Positions 12,883-21,822 of a DNA stretch of 64,000 bases are shown one piece after another. Both the position numbers and the translations under genes were made by a program. The DNA lies in the NCBI RefSeq assembly GCF_030643805.1, contig NZ_CP094656.1:3534001-3598000 (forward strand), in the 5' to 3' direction. Each line of letters begins with the position of its first letter. Position 1 is the stretch's first letter. The notes under the pieces were generated by a model. That model did not search any database and was not told the origin of the DNA. It saw only the letters and a program-made list of their open reading frames with translations. The stretch comes from Alkalihalobacillus sp. AL-G. Lineage in GTDB: Bacteria > Bacillota > Bacilli > Bacillales > Fictibacillaceae.

Positions 12883-13363
12883 AACAATACCTCCCTACCT
12901 CCATCTTACTAAAATGTATGCGTTTTATCACCTTGAAAAATTTTCAAAGCATTGTAGGGATATAAAAAAGTGATTTTTCACCCAAGTTTTTTGATCCGAA
13001 CGTATTTTTGAACTTTTGCATGTATAATTCAAAGATTTTAAAACATTACTCTATATAAATAACGATTTAAAATGCAATTTAAGTGAGAAAGTTGAAAATA
13101 TCCATAAGTCTAAGTACTTTCTAGAGAGACATCAATACCTTTTCTTCATCCTTAAACATTAATTCGGCCACGGAACTCGATAATTCGGCCACGCATAGTA
13201 AAAAGGACCTTAAAAACAATGGATTATTTAAAATTCTAGACCACTTTTTCTTTACAGTAGTTATGCAAACCTCGAACATTGAAGGTCAATCTTTGAAAAC
13301 ATATTTTGTTGATGTTTGGACAATACTATACGCCATAAATGTAATTCAAAGGATGGGTTTTCA
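12883..13363. other. 480-bp gene-free region between rpoN and tagA
   Basis: A/T-rich, with no convincing gene. A TATAAT sits at about 13022 on the plus strand without a good -35. A two-unit repeat of AATTCGGCCACG, 21 bp apart (13161 and 13182), belongs to the 20-bp-pitch arrays described separately. The divergent promoters of rpoN and tagA must lie here, but I could not place them reliably. Confidence 0.6.
13160..13201. repeat. two-unit 21-bp repeat
   Basis: TAATTCGGCCACG occurs twice at a 21-bp distance with different bases in between. It is the smallest of the 20-21-bp-pitch arrays in this window. Confidence 0.55.
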
Positions 13364-14131
13364 GTGCCTAAAATTTTATCTGTTCCGTTTTCGGAGAATA
13401 ATATGAATCAAACAGTGAGTTGGATAAATGAGAGAATTCAAAAATCCCTCCCCACTTTCATTGTGACGGCAAACCCGGAAATCGTTATGCAAGCTAAGAA
13501 TGATTCCAGTTTTTACGAAGTGATCTCTTCTTCGGATATGATTACACCGGATGGTATCGGGATTGTTTATGCGTCTAAAATATTAGGTCATTCATTGAAA
13601 GAGAGGGTAGCGGGATATGATATGCTGCATGCCCTGCTACAGTACAGAGAGAGTACAGGCCAGTCTACAAAGCTGTTTTTGCTCGGAAGCACACAGAATG
13701 TTGTCGAAAATGCGGGTGAGAATTTAGCGAAACAGTATCGGCACGTTCAGGTCATGGGTATACATCACGGATTCTTCAAAAAGGAGTCAGACGAGGAAAG
13801 GTTAATCGTAGAACGTATTTCGCGTGAGAAACCCGACCTTCTACTCGTCGGCATTGGCAGCCCGAAACAAGAGGAATTTATCCATAGGTATAGAAATGAA
13901 CTAAGCGCAAGCGTCATGATCGGTATCGGAGGCAGTTTCGATATTCTATCCGGCCGTATCTGCAGGGCACCTGCTCTATTTCGAAGGTTAGGATTAGAAT
14001 GGTTTTACCGCTTGCTCTGTGACCCTAGGAGGATTAAAAGGCAAATGGTCTTGCCTGTTTTTGTGTTTCTAGTGCTCATGGAAAGAGTGCTGCATAGCAG
14101 TACTACTGTAGAGGCGAAGTCGACGAAGTAA
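13364..14131 (+). CDS. tagA: WecG/TagA/CpsF glycosyltransferase (GlcNAc-PP-undecaprenol ManNAc transferase)
   Basis: A 255-residue member of the WecG/TagA/CpsF family. The landmarks are IVTANPEIVMQAKNDSSFYE, TPDGIGIVYASKILG, ERVAGYDML, LLGST, LLVGIGSPKQEEFI and GIGGSFDILSGRICRAP. TagA adds N-acetylmannosamine to GlcNAc-diphospho-undecaprenol, the first committed step of wall teichoic acid synthesis at the inner membrane face. The start chosen is GTG 13364, spaced correctly from AAAGGATGG; an open TTG at 13316 has no ribosome site. MnaA in the same cluster supplies UDP-ManNAc. Confidence 0.93.
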   Translation: MPKILSVPFSENNMNQTVSWINERIQKSLPTFIVTANPEIVMQAKNDSSFYEVISSSDMITPDGIGIVYASKILGHSLKERVAGYDMLHALLQYRESTGQSTKLFLLGSTQNVVENAGENLAKQYRHVQVMGIHHGFFKKESDEERLIVERISREKPDLLLVGIGSPKQEEFIHRYRNELSASVMIGIGGSFDILSGRICRAPALFRRLGLEWFYRLLCDPRRIKRQMVLPVFVFLVLMERVLHSSTTVEAKSTK

Positions 14132-14204
14132 ATAGTTCATATGAGCATTGAGTCCATCTCTTCAACGGTTGGAATTTGATGGCCAGGAAATCTGCATAAC
14201 AGGC

Positions 14205-14429
14205 TCAGTCAACTGTTCGTTGAATACCGACATCCCTGTTTCCATCCCTCAAAAATATTGCTACACATTGATATCTTGGTTCCTCTTTATCGCACCACCC
14301 AAAGTCTGTCTTATTTGAATAAATTTCCATATTTTTGTCGATAAAATAAATATACATACCATTGTTTAAACACTTTCTGTAATTAGGTAACTTTAGGCAG
14401 TAGGATGTGCTAACAGTTTTGATTAACAA
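14205..14429 (-). other. possible remnant or orphan small coding region
   Basis: A 74-codon frame on the minus strand, from a TTG with no Shine-Dalgarno, reads like a real protein in the middle (LPNYRKCLNNGMYIYFIDK, then DFGWCDKEEPRYQC) but is unrecognised. It lies in the 327-bp gap between tagA and the next glycosyltransferase, oriented against both. It could be a decayed fragment or an unrecognised small protein. The rest of the gap shows nothing else. Confidence 0.25.
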
Positions 14430-14458
14430 AAATTCAAGTAAAAGGTTGGGAAATATTT

Positions 14459-16006
14459 ATGGTTGACGTATCATGGATTTTTAAAACAATGAAGTTTAAT
14501 AAAAATCGACCTTTTGACTATAACGCTGACGGATATTACGTAGTTGATGGCAAACTGAGCAATAAAGCAAATAAAATGAAAGTATCCGTGGTGACACCGG
14601 TTTATAATGCTGAAAAGTATTTAAGGAAAACGATAGACTCTGTAATCAACCAAACAATAGGATTTAAAAACGTTGAGTACCTCTTAGTTGATGACTGTTC
14701 GACTGATTCATCAAGAGATATTTTGTTAGAATACTCTTCCAAGTACGAGAACATCATTCCCGTCTTTTTAAAATGCAATACGGGAACACCTGGCCAGCCA
14801 CGTAACCTCGGTATTCAACTATCTACCTCCAAATACATAACCTTCCTAGATGCGGATGATTGGCTTGAAGAAAATGGCTTAAAAACCTTGTATGACATTT
14901 TAGAGGAAACAGGAGATGATTACGCCGTCGGGAGAACGATCCAACTAAAATCAAACGGTTCCAAAATTGTAGGGGAGCATGAATCATGTAAAGAACGCAG
15001 AAATGTTTCACCCTACTCGATTCCCCATATCTTTCAACATTTAGGGCCACGAGCGAGGATGGTACGAGCCAACATCATTAAGGATAATCAAATTGTGTTT
15101 CCAGAAATGAAATTTGCAGAGGATAAACAGTTTTTCATGGACGTTTTGATCAATTGCGATAAGATTTCAACAACAAAAGCACCGATTTATAATTTGAACA
15201 GACTCGACGATAATAATGGTTCTTTAACAAAACAAACGAATATTATGCAAAAAACAGATAGCAATATAAAAGTGATCCATTATATCATCAATAAAAATTT
15301 GGAACCAGAGAAAGAAAAAATGATCTTGAATCGCTTATACGAGTTTGATTCGATTACAAGATTGTTCAATACTGGCCATTTTCAAAAAACGAAGCTGAAA
15401 AAGCTTTATTACAATAAATTCAACGAGATACTGAAAACAACGAATGGTTTACGCTACGAATTCTCAGAGAACTTTTTTAACCCGCTGAATAAAGTAGCTT
15501 ACGAGCTCTTTAAGGAAGGGAAGACAAAGCAGCTGGAGAAGCTCTTTGAGTGGGAAAAAAAAGAGAAGGTAAAAAATGTCTTGATTAAAGACAACCTCCC
15601 TTACTATGTAGCCCCGTTCCTAGAAGAGAAATACCGAAACATCCGGGTGCCGATGCTGGCGATTTTTAAAGAGGACCGGTTTTACGATCATAAATATTAT
15701 CTTGAATTCATGGTGTACGGTGACTATGTCGATCAAATAACCGATGTCATTATCAGGGACCGGGAAGATGTGAATCTGGAGTATTCGATTCCTGTTCAGG
15801 TAGATAGGGGCGGGCATGGAAAGCTGGAAGTAGACCTTGAGATATTGAATCAACTGCCATCGTCGAGCTATGCAATGTTTCTGCGATACAATGACTACAA
15901 CAAAATCAATATTAGAAAAATCAATGAAAACCAAATTGAATATCAAAATCGGGATTACATCTTTTATACTACCATCCACTCGAATGTCGGACTAAAAGTA
16001 AAATAA
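14459..16006 (+). CDS. family 2 glycosyltransferase, TarS/TarQ-like, probable teichoic acid decoration
   Basis: A 515-residue protein. A GT-A domain begins at residue 40 (VSVVTPVYNAEKYLRKTIDSV) with the nucleotide-binding DDCSTDSS and the metal motif LDADDW. MKFAEDKQFFMD fits the catalytic EDQ/EDK motif of wall teichoic acid glycosyltransferases such as S. aureus TarS. About 250 further residues form a C-terminal part with beta-rich spacing, like the C-terminal domains of TarS/TarQ. No membrane segment. Its place between tagA and tagF supports a job in attaching sugar to the glycerol-phosphate chain. Sugar and linkage are unknown. ATG 14459 has AAAGGTTGGG before it; an internal Met at codon 39 is the alternative. 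Confidence 0.75.
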   Translation: MVDVSWIFKTMKFNKNRPFDYNADGYYVVDGKLSNKANKMKVSVVTPVYNAEKYLRKTIDSVINQTIGFKNVEYLLVDDCSTDSSRDILLEYSSKYENIIPVFLKCNTGTPGQPRNLGIQLSTSKYITFLDADDWLEENGLKTLYDILEETGDDYAVGRTIQLKSNGSKIVGEHESCKERRNVSPYSIPHIFQHLGPRARMVRANIIKDNQIVFPEMKFAEDKQFFMDVLINCDKISTTKAPIYNLNRLDDNNGSLTKQTNIMQKTDSNIKVIHYIINKNLEPEKEKMILNRLYEFDSITRLFNTGHFQKTKLKKLYYNKFNEILKTTNGLRYEFSENFFNPLNKVAYELFKEGKTKQLEKLFEWEKKEKVKNVLIKDNLPYYVAPFLEEKYRNIRVPMLAIFKEDRFYDHKYYLEFMVYGDYVDQITDVIIRDREDVNLEYSIPVQVDRGGHGKLEVDLEILNQLPSSSYAMFLRYNDYNKINIRKINENQIEYQNRDYIFYTTIHSNVGLKVK

Positions 16007-16046
16007 CAAAAAAGACGAACTGGCCAATATGCCGGTTCGCCTTTTT
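16007..16046. terminator. bidirectional terminator between convergent genes
   Basis: The stem CGAACTGGC/GCCGGTTCG with loop CAATAT is flanked by AAAAAAG on the left and CTTTTT on the right, so it can end both the plus-strand glycosyltransferase transcript and the minus-strand tagF transcript. Confidence 0.85.
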
Positions 16047-18153
16047 AGTTGCGGAAAATCTCCTTTACAACTTTACTCGCCGAATCTCCATACTCTAAAT
16101 AACAAAACCTTTCATAAAATGAATCAAATCGTGGAGATAGTGGAAATCCATCCTCTTCCATCTGTTTAACTGTTCGAATGACTTCTTCCGTCGTCTTTAC
16201 CAACGGGCCGGGTGCTTCCTGTTCAAAGTCAAAATAAAACCCGCGAAGGTTATGCCGGTACTGCTCGATGTCGTCTACATAAAAAATCATTGGCCGCTTT
16301 AAGTTGCCATAATCAAAAAAGACCGATGAATAGTCTGTTATCAAGATATCTGCCATCAAATATAATTCACGGATGTCTTCATGATCGGAGAAATCGTAGG
16401 CAAAGCCTTCGTAAGGCGATAAATCGAGATTTTCTGAAACCAAATAGTGAAGACGAAAAAGCATGACGAAATCCTCGCCTAATTTCTCCTTCATCAAATC
16501 AAGATCCAACGTTATATCAAAGCGATATTTGCCTTTAGAGTAAAATTGATTGTCTCGCCAAGTAGGAGCATATAAGATCACCCTTTTATTCATCGGGATA
16601 CCATAATCTGTCCGCAACCTGCCGATGGTTTCCTCATTATTGTGCTGGCATATGAAATCATTCCGTGGATATCCGGTTTCTAACACTTTTTTATCAAATT
16701 GAAAGGCCCTTCGGAAGATTTCAGTTGAATAAGCATTAGGGGAAATTAAATAATCCCAATTTTTTGCTTCTTTAATGAAATTTGTTTTATATTTTTCAGC
16801 AGTTGTCCCAGGTATATGAACTTCATCCATATCCGCTGCCAGCCGTTTTAATGGAGTTCCATGCCATGTCTGAAAATAGATGGTATGTTTTGGTTTGGGC
16901 AGCCATAAAGGCATTCTGCTGTTCGTTACCCAATAACGTGCACGAGGCATGATCAAAAGCCACTTGACGGAAAATTTACGGATGATCTTTAGATTCTTAC
17001 CCTGAAAGTTATGTAGATATTTCTTATCGACACTCCAATATAATTTATACGGATAATGTTTTTCCTGTAAATACTCATATATTGCACGTGGATTATCACT
17101 AAACTGCTTTCCATGAAAACTTTCAAAAACAATGAGTTTTTTATTTGCAGGCAAGGTCCCGATCCAAGAAAAGGCCTTTTTGTAAAGTTCTCTTACAAGA
17201 GAGTGCCTTTTAATAAAGAGGAGCTTTTCCTTAACTTTTACTTTTATATCATTCTTAAAATCATATTGATCCACTATAATTTTCAAGTGTCTCGCCTTAA
17301 GCGTTCTGTTTATCGAGATACGTTTCTTTTTACCATTGACTTTCTTGACTATTGATTTGTTTTTGAATGCAGGAGATTTAAGCTTGATCGGATATGTTTC
17401 GGCTGTCACGTTCCTATTGCCCTCGGAATAAGTGATTTGAATCCAAGCTTTTAACGTGATCGCTTCGCTTTTACTCGTAAGTATAGCTTTTAGAGGTATC
17501 AGAGCCTCAAAGCCTATTGGGTGAAAATTGTCATCCTCGTGTCTATATGTTTTCAATTCATTTTCTCGGGCGCCGATTTTCAAAGGCATTTTGAATGTAT
17601 ATTCGTGATCATTTGTAGAAAGCACCAATGTTTGTTTTAGATTGGCAGGCAGCGCCAGCCACGAAGGGTTAACCACATACCCTTTTATCCCAAGATTCTC
17701 TTTATTCGTAAAATCAATGTGTTCTACCTTCGTAATAAAACCGAGTAAATCTGATTTAAACGAAACATTTCCATAATTTGTTGTAAACGGTGTCAACATT
17801 TTACCGTCATTGACAAAGAACAACAACTCTAAATCCATAAAATTGCTGCTTAATCGGATTCTTTCACGGGAGTCATTGATTGCAAAGGTCACATAAACAT
17901 CCCAGTCTTTTCCCTCAATCAATAGTTGATGCAAATCCATTACCGTTAAACATGCTTCATATGTGTTTCCGCTTTTATTAGATAGCAAATACTCTTTCTT
18001 TTTTGTTGTGTATCGTTCAACAAAAAGCAAAGCCAAGTCATTCTGATCAATTGAGGGCAATTGAGGAATGCCAACCTGAATGTATAAGCAATTATTCTGA
18101 TAGTATATACAATCCAAATGGCATTTTTCGCACAAATGTTTTGTTCTCTTCAA
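16045..18153 (-). CDS. tagF: CDP-glycerol glycerophosphotransferase (teichoic acid polymerase, TagF-like)
   Basis: A 702-residue protein. The C-terminal half is a glyphos_transf domain with ESFHGKQFSDNPRAIYEYL, the catalytic FQTWHGTPLKRLA, LYAPTWRDN, FRLHYLVSENLD and ITDYSSVFFDYGNLKRP. The N-terminal 330 residues hold beta-rich repeats, and a CEKCHLDC cluster sits at the start. TagF polymerises poly(glycerol phosphate) from CDP-glycerol onto the TagB primer. Size is close to B. subtilis TagF (about 746). It is transcribed opposite to tagD-tagB, with which it shares a 264-bp divergent intergenic region, unlike the 168 arrangement with tagDEF on one strand. Confidence 0.88.
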   Translation of the reverse strand: MKRTKHLCEKCHLDCIYYQNNCLYIQVGIPQLPSIDQNDLALLFVERYTTKKKEYLLSNKSGNTYEACLTVMDLHQLLIEGKDWDVYVTFAINDSRERIRLSSNFMDLELLFFVNDGKMLTPFTTNYGNVSFKSDLLGFITKVEHIDFTNKENLGIKGYVVNPSWLALPANLKQTLVLSTNDHEYTFKMPLKIGARENELKTYRHEDDNFHPIGFEALIPLKAILTSKSEAITLKAWIQITYSEGNRNVTAETYPIKLKSPAFKNKSIVKKVNGKKKRISINRTLKARHLKIIVDQYDFKNDIKVKVKEKLLFIKRHSLVRELYKKAFSWIGTLPANKKLIVFESFHGKQFSDNPRAIYEYLQEKHYPYKLYWSVDKKYLHNFQGKNLKIIRKFSVKWLLIMPRARYWVTNSRMPLWLPKPKHTIYFQTWHGTPLKRLAADMDEVHIPGTTAEKYKTNFIKEAKNWDYLISPNAYSTEIFRRAFQFDKKVLETGYPRNDFICQHNNEETIGRLRTDYGIPMNKRVILYAPTWRDNQFYSKGKYRFDITLDLDLMKEKLGEDFVMLFRLHYLVSENLDLSPYEGFAYDFSDHEDIRELYLMADILITDYSSVFFDYGNLKRPMIFYVDDIEQYRHNLRGFYFDFEQEAPGPLVKTTEEVIRTVKQMEEDGFPLSPRFDSFYERFCYLEYGDSASKVVKEIFRN

Positions 18154-18417
18154 AATGGTTTCCCCTAATATAAAAAATTTCTTCCATTTTCAGTATTTAC
18201 CGACTGTACAAATGTATACGCTTGACCGCACTTTTATCGGATTCGAATGTTTTGTGGGAGTATTAAAAACCCTCTCATCATTTTGGATCGGGCAGATTAA
18301 TCATTGTAATATGTTTCTAAAGTGGAATATCGACATTTCTAGAATAAAAAATAGAATTTAACCCTATAATTACTAAAGAAAAACGTATCCTATTCCCATG
18401 AAAAGGAGGTCTTGCGT

Positions 18418-18816
18418 ATGAAAAGGATATTGACATACGGAACCTATGATCTACTCCATTTCGGGCATATCAATTTACTGAAACGTGCAAAAGAATTAGG
18501 GGATCACCTAATCGTCGGCCTTTCCACTGACGAATTCAATAAAGGGAAAAATAAACAAGCCTATCATAGCTTTGAAGATAGAAAAATGATTTTAGAATCA
18601 ATCAGCTTTGTTGACCAGGTCATTCCTGAAAACAGCTGGAACCAGAAAATTGATGATGTTATCAAACATGATATTGATATTTTTGTCATGGGGGATGATT
18701 GGGGAGGGCGTTTCGATTTTCTCACGAAATACTGTGAAGTAATTTACCTGCCAAGGACAATTGGTATCTCAACTTCAAAAATCAAAAATGATTTGAAGGT
18801 AGCAGAAAATGGTTAG
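18418..18816 (+). CDS. tagD: glycerol-3-phosphate cytidylyltransferase
   Basis: A 132-residue nucleotidyltransferase that makes CDP-glycerol from CTP and glycerol 3-phosphate. Signatures are ILTYGTYDLLHFGHINLLKRA with the HxGH motif, VGLSTDEFN, VMGDDWGGRFD and the C-terminal RTIGISTSKIK. Length is close to B. subtilis TagD (129). The ATG at 18418 lies seven bases after AAAGGAGGT; a TTG six bases earlier is less well spaced. It overlaps tagB by 8 bp, so supply of CDP-glycerol is coupled to its user. Confidence 0.96.
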   Translation: MKRILTYGTYDLLHFGHINLLKRAKELGDHLIVGLSTDEFNKGKNKQAYHSFEDRKMILESISFVDQVIPENSWNQKIDDVIKHDIDIFVMGDDWGGRFDFLTKYCEVIYLPRTIGISTSKIKNDLKVAENG

Positions 18817-20014
18817 GGAGCTAGCCATTTTTCTTTTTCTTCTTCTCTTCAAGTGTGTGTTTTTTCTTTTTAGCCTTTTGCCACTCAGGGAAAAGACGAC
18901 ATTTGTTGTTAGCTTAGGTGATAACAGTAAATACGTTCTTGATGAAATGCAGCGACAAAACATTCAGATTCCAGTCGTAGTGCTGTGTAAGAAAAACAGT
19001 ATGAGCCTTTTCAAGGACTATAAGGGCATTGATCTGTTTCCCTTTCAAACATCTAACATTTTTCACTGGTCCTGGTTAAAATCAATTTATCATTTAGCAA
19101 CGTCCCTCTATATCATGGTGGATAATTACTATGGTTTTCTAGCCGCTGTCCACTTCAAAAAAGGAGTCCAATGCATTCAATTATGGCATGCCTCGGGAAC
19201 ATTGAAGAAGTTTGGACTGGAAGATGGATCGATAAAATATAGAAGTCCAAAAGCCAAAAAGCGGTTTTTACAGGTTTACAGCAATTTTGGTAAGGTTGTG
19301 GTCGGCTCGGATGTGATGGCTGCTATTTTCATCAAATCATTCAACCTGAAAAAAGAGCAAATTTTAACGACAGGCATTCCGAGGACAGATTTCTTTTTTA
19401 ATGAAAAAGCAGTACAAAATGCACGGCGGAAATTCGCTCTTCAACATCCTGAAAAGAGAAATAAAAAAGTGATCTTGTATGCTCCTACATACCGTGACCA
19501 TGAATTGGATCATTTTGAGCTTAAGCTTGATATTGGAAAAATGGCTGAAAAGCTGGGTGATGATTATGTTCTGTTTCTTCGCTTACACCCTGCCATTCAG
19601 AATACGACTATACTTACTGAACAATATTCGGATTTCATTGTTGATGTTTTTTCTGGCCAATATGATCTTAATGAACTGCTTGTTGCTGCTGATTATTTGA
19701 TAACGGATTATTCATCAATTGTAGTCGAATTTTCGATTTTGCAAAAACCGATGATCTTCTTCACTTATGATTTTGAGGAATATAAACGATCCCGAGGCGT
19801 TATAGAGGAATTTGAAAAGAATCTGCCTGGTCCAATTGTGAGAGATACTGATTCAATCATTGAATTAATACATAGCAATGATTTTGATCTTGATGCTATT
19901 AAAAGTTATTCCGAAACATGGAACAAGTATTCTAAAGGACGCTCAAGCTATCAATTAGTTCAATATATGTTTCCCGAAAAAAGCATGAAAGAAAGAATAA
20001 GCTACTTCCGTTAA
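18809..20014 (+). CDS. tagB: CDP-glycerol glycerophosphotransferase, primase type (TagB-like)
   Basis: A 401-residue protein with a hydrophobic N-terminus (about residues 5-25, LAIFLFLLLFKCVFFLF) and a glyphos_transf domain with QLWHASGTLKKFGLED, LYAPTYRDHE, FLRLHPAIQN and ITDYSSIVVEFSILQKPMI. The short size with no large N-terminal domain fits TagB, which adds the first glycerol phosphate to ManNAc-GlcNAc-PP-undecaprenol, rather than the TagF polymerase. It starts within tagD. Assignment as primase rests on size and neighbours. Confidence 0.85.
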   Translation: MVRELAIFLFLLLFKCVFFLFSLLPLREKTTFVVSLGDNSKYVLDEMQRQNIQIPVVVLCKKNSMSLFKDYKGIDLFPFQTSNIFHWSWLKSIYHLATSLYIMVDNYYGFLAAVHFKKGVQCIQLWHASGTLKKFGLEDGSIKYRSPKAKKRFLQVYSNFGKVVVGSDVMAAIFIKSFNLKKEQILTTGIPRTDFFFNEKAVQNARRKFALQHPEKRNKKVILYAPTYRDHELDHFELKLDIGKMAEKLGDDYVLFLRLHPAIQNTTILTEQYSDFIVDVFSGQYDLNELLVAADYLITDYSSIVVEFSILQKPMIFFTYDFEEYKRSRGVIEEFEKNLPGPIVRDTDSIIELIHSNDFDLDAIKSYSETWNKYSKGRSSYQLVQYMFPEKSMKERISYFR

Positions 20015-20018
20015 CTCC

Positions 20019-20055
20019 GCTTCGAGAGGCACAAATGCTCGAAGCATTCTTTTTA
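20019..20055 (+). terminator. terminator after tagB
   Basis: Perfect stem GCTTCGAG/CTCGAAGC with an 11-base loop, followed by ATTCTTTTTA. It lies directly after the tagB stop and separates tagD-tagB from tagG-tagH. Confidence 0.8.
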
Positions 20056-20128
20056 TATTGTTTATTTTTGGCAATAATGTATAAGGATCAGGGTTATCAA
20101 TTGTTTAAAGGAAGGACACTCTTTTAAT

Positions 20129-20959
20129 ATGAAGTCACTCATTACGATTGTCAGGGAGCAAATTCGTTCCTTCTATCTGATTCTGAGACTCTCTGCCTTT
20201 GAAATGAAAAGTGCAAACACCAACAATTATTTGGGCAGGCTTTGGGAAATCTTAAACCCGATGATTCAACTTGGTATTTACTGGCTTGTGTTCGGGATTG
20301 GTGTCCGTGGAGGCCAGGAGATTACAATGGAGAATGGTGTCCAAGTTCCTTTTTTCATTTGGTTGGTAACCGGGATGATTGTTTGGTTTTTTGTGAATCC
20401 AGCTATATCAAAGTCCTCCAAATCAATCTATTCCAGACTTCAATTGATTGCTAAAATAAGCTTTCCGATGAGTGCAATACCATCATTTGTCATTATGGCT
20501 AATTTCTATACCCATGTAATGCTGGTTACGGTTGTAACGGTTTTTTTACAATTTACCGACTATAGGCTATCCGTCTATTTCATCCAGCTGCCATACTTCA
20601 TGCTGGCAACGTTACTCTTCTTGTTAGCTGTTGCACTGGTAACATCAACTCTTACTACAATTATCCGTGATGTACAGCAAATCGTTCAGTCTGTGTTAAG
20701 AATGTTGTTATATTTAACTCCGCTTCTGTGGCATACAGATCAATTAATGCTTAACGGAGTAGATTTAACATTTCTGTTAAAGCTGAATCCACTATATTAC
20801 CTTGTTGAGGGATACAGGGCTTCATTACTGGGAACGACATGGTATATTGTTAAATACCCTGAATACACACTTTATTTTTGGATCGTAATTCTTTTTACCC
20901 TTCTATTGGGTTCTGCTTTACATTTGAAATTCAGAAATCGATTTGTTGATTTCTTATAA
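20129..20959 (+). CDS. tagG: teichoic acid ABC transporter permease
   Basis: A 276-residue ABC-2 type permease. A soluble amphipathic start contains LSAFEMKSANTNNYLGRLWEILNPM, typical of the TagG/RfbA/Wzm family, and about six hydrophobic spans follow (near residues 48-68, 76-95, 120-140, 150-175, 185-200 and 245-265). With TagH it flips lipid-linked wall teichoic acid across the membrane. ATG 20129 follows AAGGAAGGA at a longer than usual distance. Sixteen bases separate it from tagH. Confidence 0.93.
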   Translation: MKSLITIVREQIRSFYLILRLSAFEMKSANTNNYLGRLWEILNPMIQLGIYWLVFGIGVRGGQEITMENGVQVPFFIWLVTGMIVWFFVNPAISKSSKSIYSRLQLIAKISFPMSAIPSFVIMANFYTHVMLVTVVTVFLQFTDYRLSVYFIQLPYFMLATLLFLLAVALVTSTLTTIIRDVQQIVQSVLRMLLYLTPLLWHTDQLMLNGVDLTFLLKLNPLYYLVEGYRASLLGTTWYIVKYPEYTLYFWIVILFTLLLGSALHLKFRNRFVDFL

Positions 20960-20975
20960 TTGGATGTGAAACGTA

Positions 20976-21779
20976 ATGAGTGAATCGGTTGTCGTTCAAA
21001 ATGTTTTTAAAAAATATAAAATGCACACATCACCGAAAGAAAAGCTGTTGGATGTTCTTTTGCCTGGAGGCTATGGAGAAGACTTTTATGCACTTCAAGA
21101 TATTTCGTTTACCGCAAACCGAGGGGATGTAATCGGACTCATCGGCATGAATGGTTCTGGAAAATCAACACTTTCCAATATCATTGGCGGCGTCATCCCA
21201 CCTACTTCTGGTACGGTGAAGACAATTGGACAGACTTCGATCATTGCCATCTCATCAGGACTTAATAAGCATTTGACCGGCAGGGAAAATATTGAATTGA
21301 AGTGCTTGATGCTTGGTTTCAGCAAGAAAGAAATACAAGAGATGGAAGCTGATATCATTGAGTTTGCTGATATTGGAAAGTTTATCGATCAACCAGTTAA
21401 AAAGTTCTCAAGTGGTATGAAATCCCGACTTGGTTATGCGATCTCCGTGACGGTTAACCCTGATGTTCTAATTATCGATGAAGCACTTTCCGTAGGTGAT
21501 CAAGTATTTGCCCAGAAATCTAAAAACAAAATGTTTGAGTTTAAAGAAAAGGGCAAAACGATTTTCTTTGTCAGCCACTCGATGGGACAGATCAAGGAGT
21601 TTTGTGAAAAAGCGATTTGGCTCGATTATGGTGAAATGAAAAGCTTTGGTCCTGTTGAAGAAATCATCCCGGAATATGAAAAATTCTTAAAGCAACACAA
21701 GACGATGACAATGGAAGAACAGAAAAAATTCCGCGAAGAAGTCATGAAGAAGCAAAGCGGCTTAGCTGCGATAAAGTGA
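20976..21779 (+). CDS. tagH: teichoic acid ABC transporter ATP-binding protein
   Basis: A 267-residue ATPase. It has Walker A GMNGSGKS at 57-64, the signature KKFSSGMKSRLGYAIS, Walker B DVLIIDEALSVGD and the switch His in FFVSHSMGQIK. The linker FYALQDISFTANRGDVIGLIG is typical of the polysaccharide exporter subclass. It lacks the long C-terminal extension of B. subtilis TagH (about 527 residues) and so resembles S. aureus TarH in size. It forms the exporter with TagG. Confidence 0.93.
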   Translation: MSESVVVQNVFKKYKMHTSPKEKLLDVLLPGGYGEDFYALQDISFTANRGDVIGLIGMNGSGKSTLSNIIGGVIPPTSGTVKTIGQTSIIAISSGLNKHLTGRENIELKCLMLGFSKKEIQEMEADIIEFADIGKFIDQPVKKFSSGMKSRLGYAISVTVNPDVLIIDEALSVGDQVFAQKSKNKMFEFKEKGKTIFFVSHSMGQIKEFCEKAIWLDYGEMKSFGPVEEIIPEYEKFLKQHKTMTMEEQKKFREEVMKKQSGLAAIK

Positions 21780-21822
21780 TGAAGACAATCAAAAATCCTA
21801 AGATAATACACGAGGCAGCTTT

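Noticed and set aside
13010-13030. Promoter for tagA from TATAAT near 13022
   Set aside because: No suitable -35 at 16-18 bases and no TGn extension, and it is over 300 bases from the gene.
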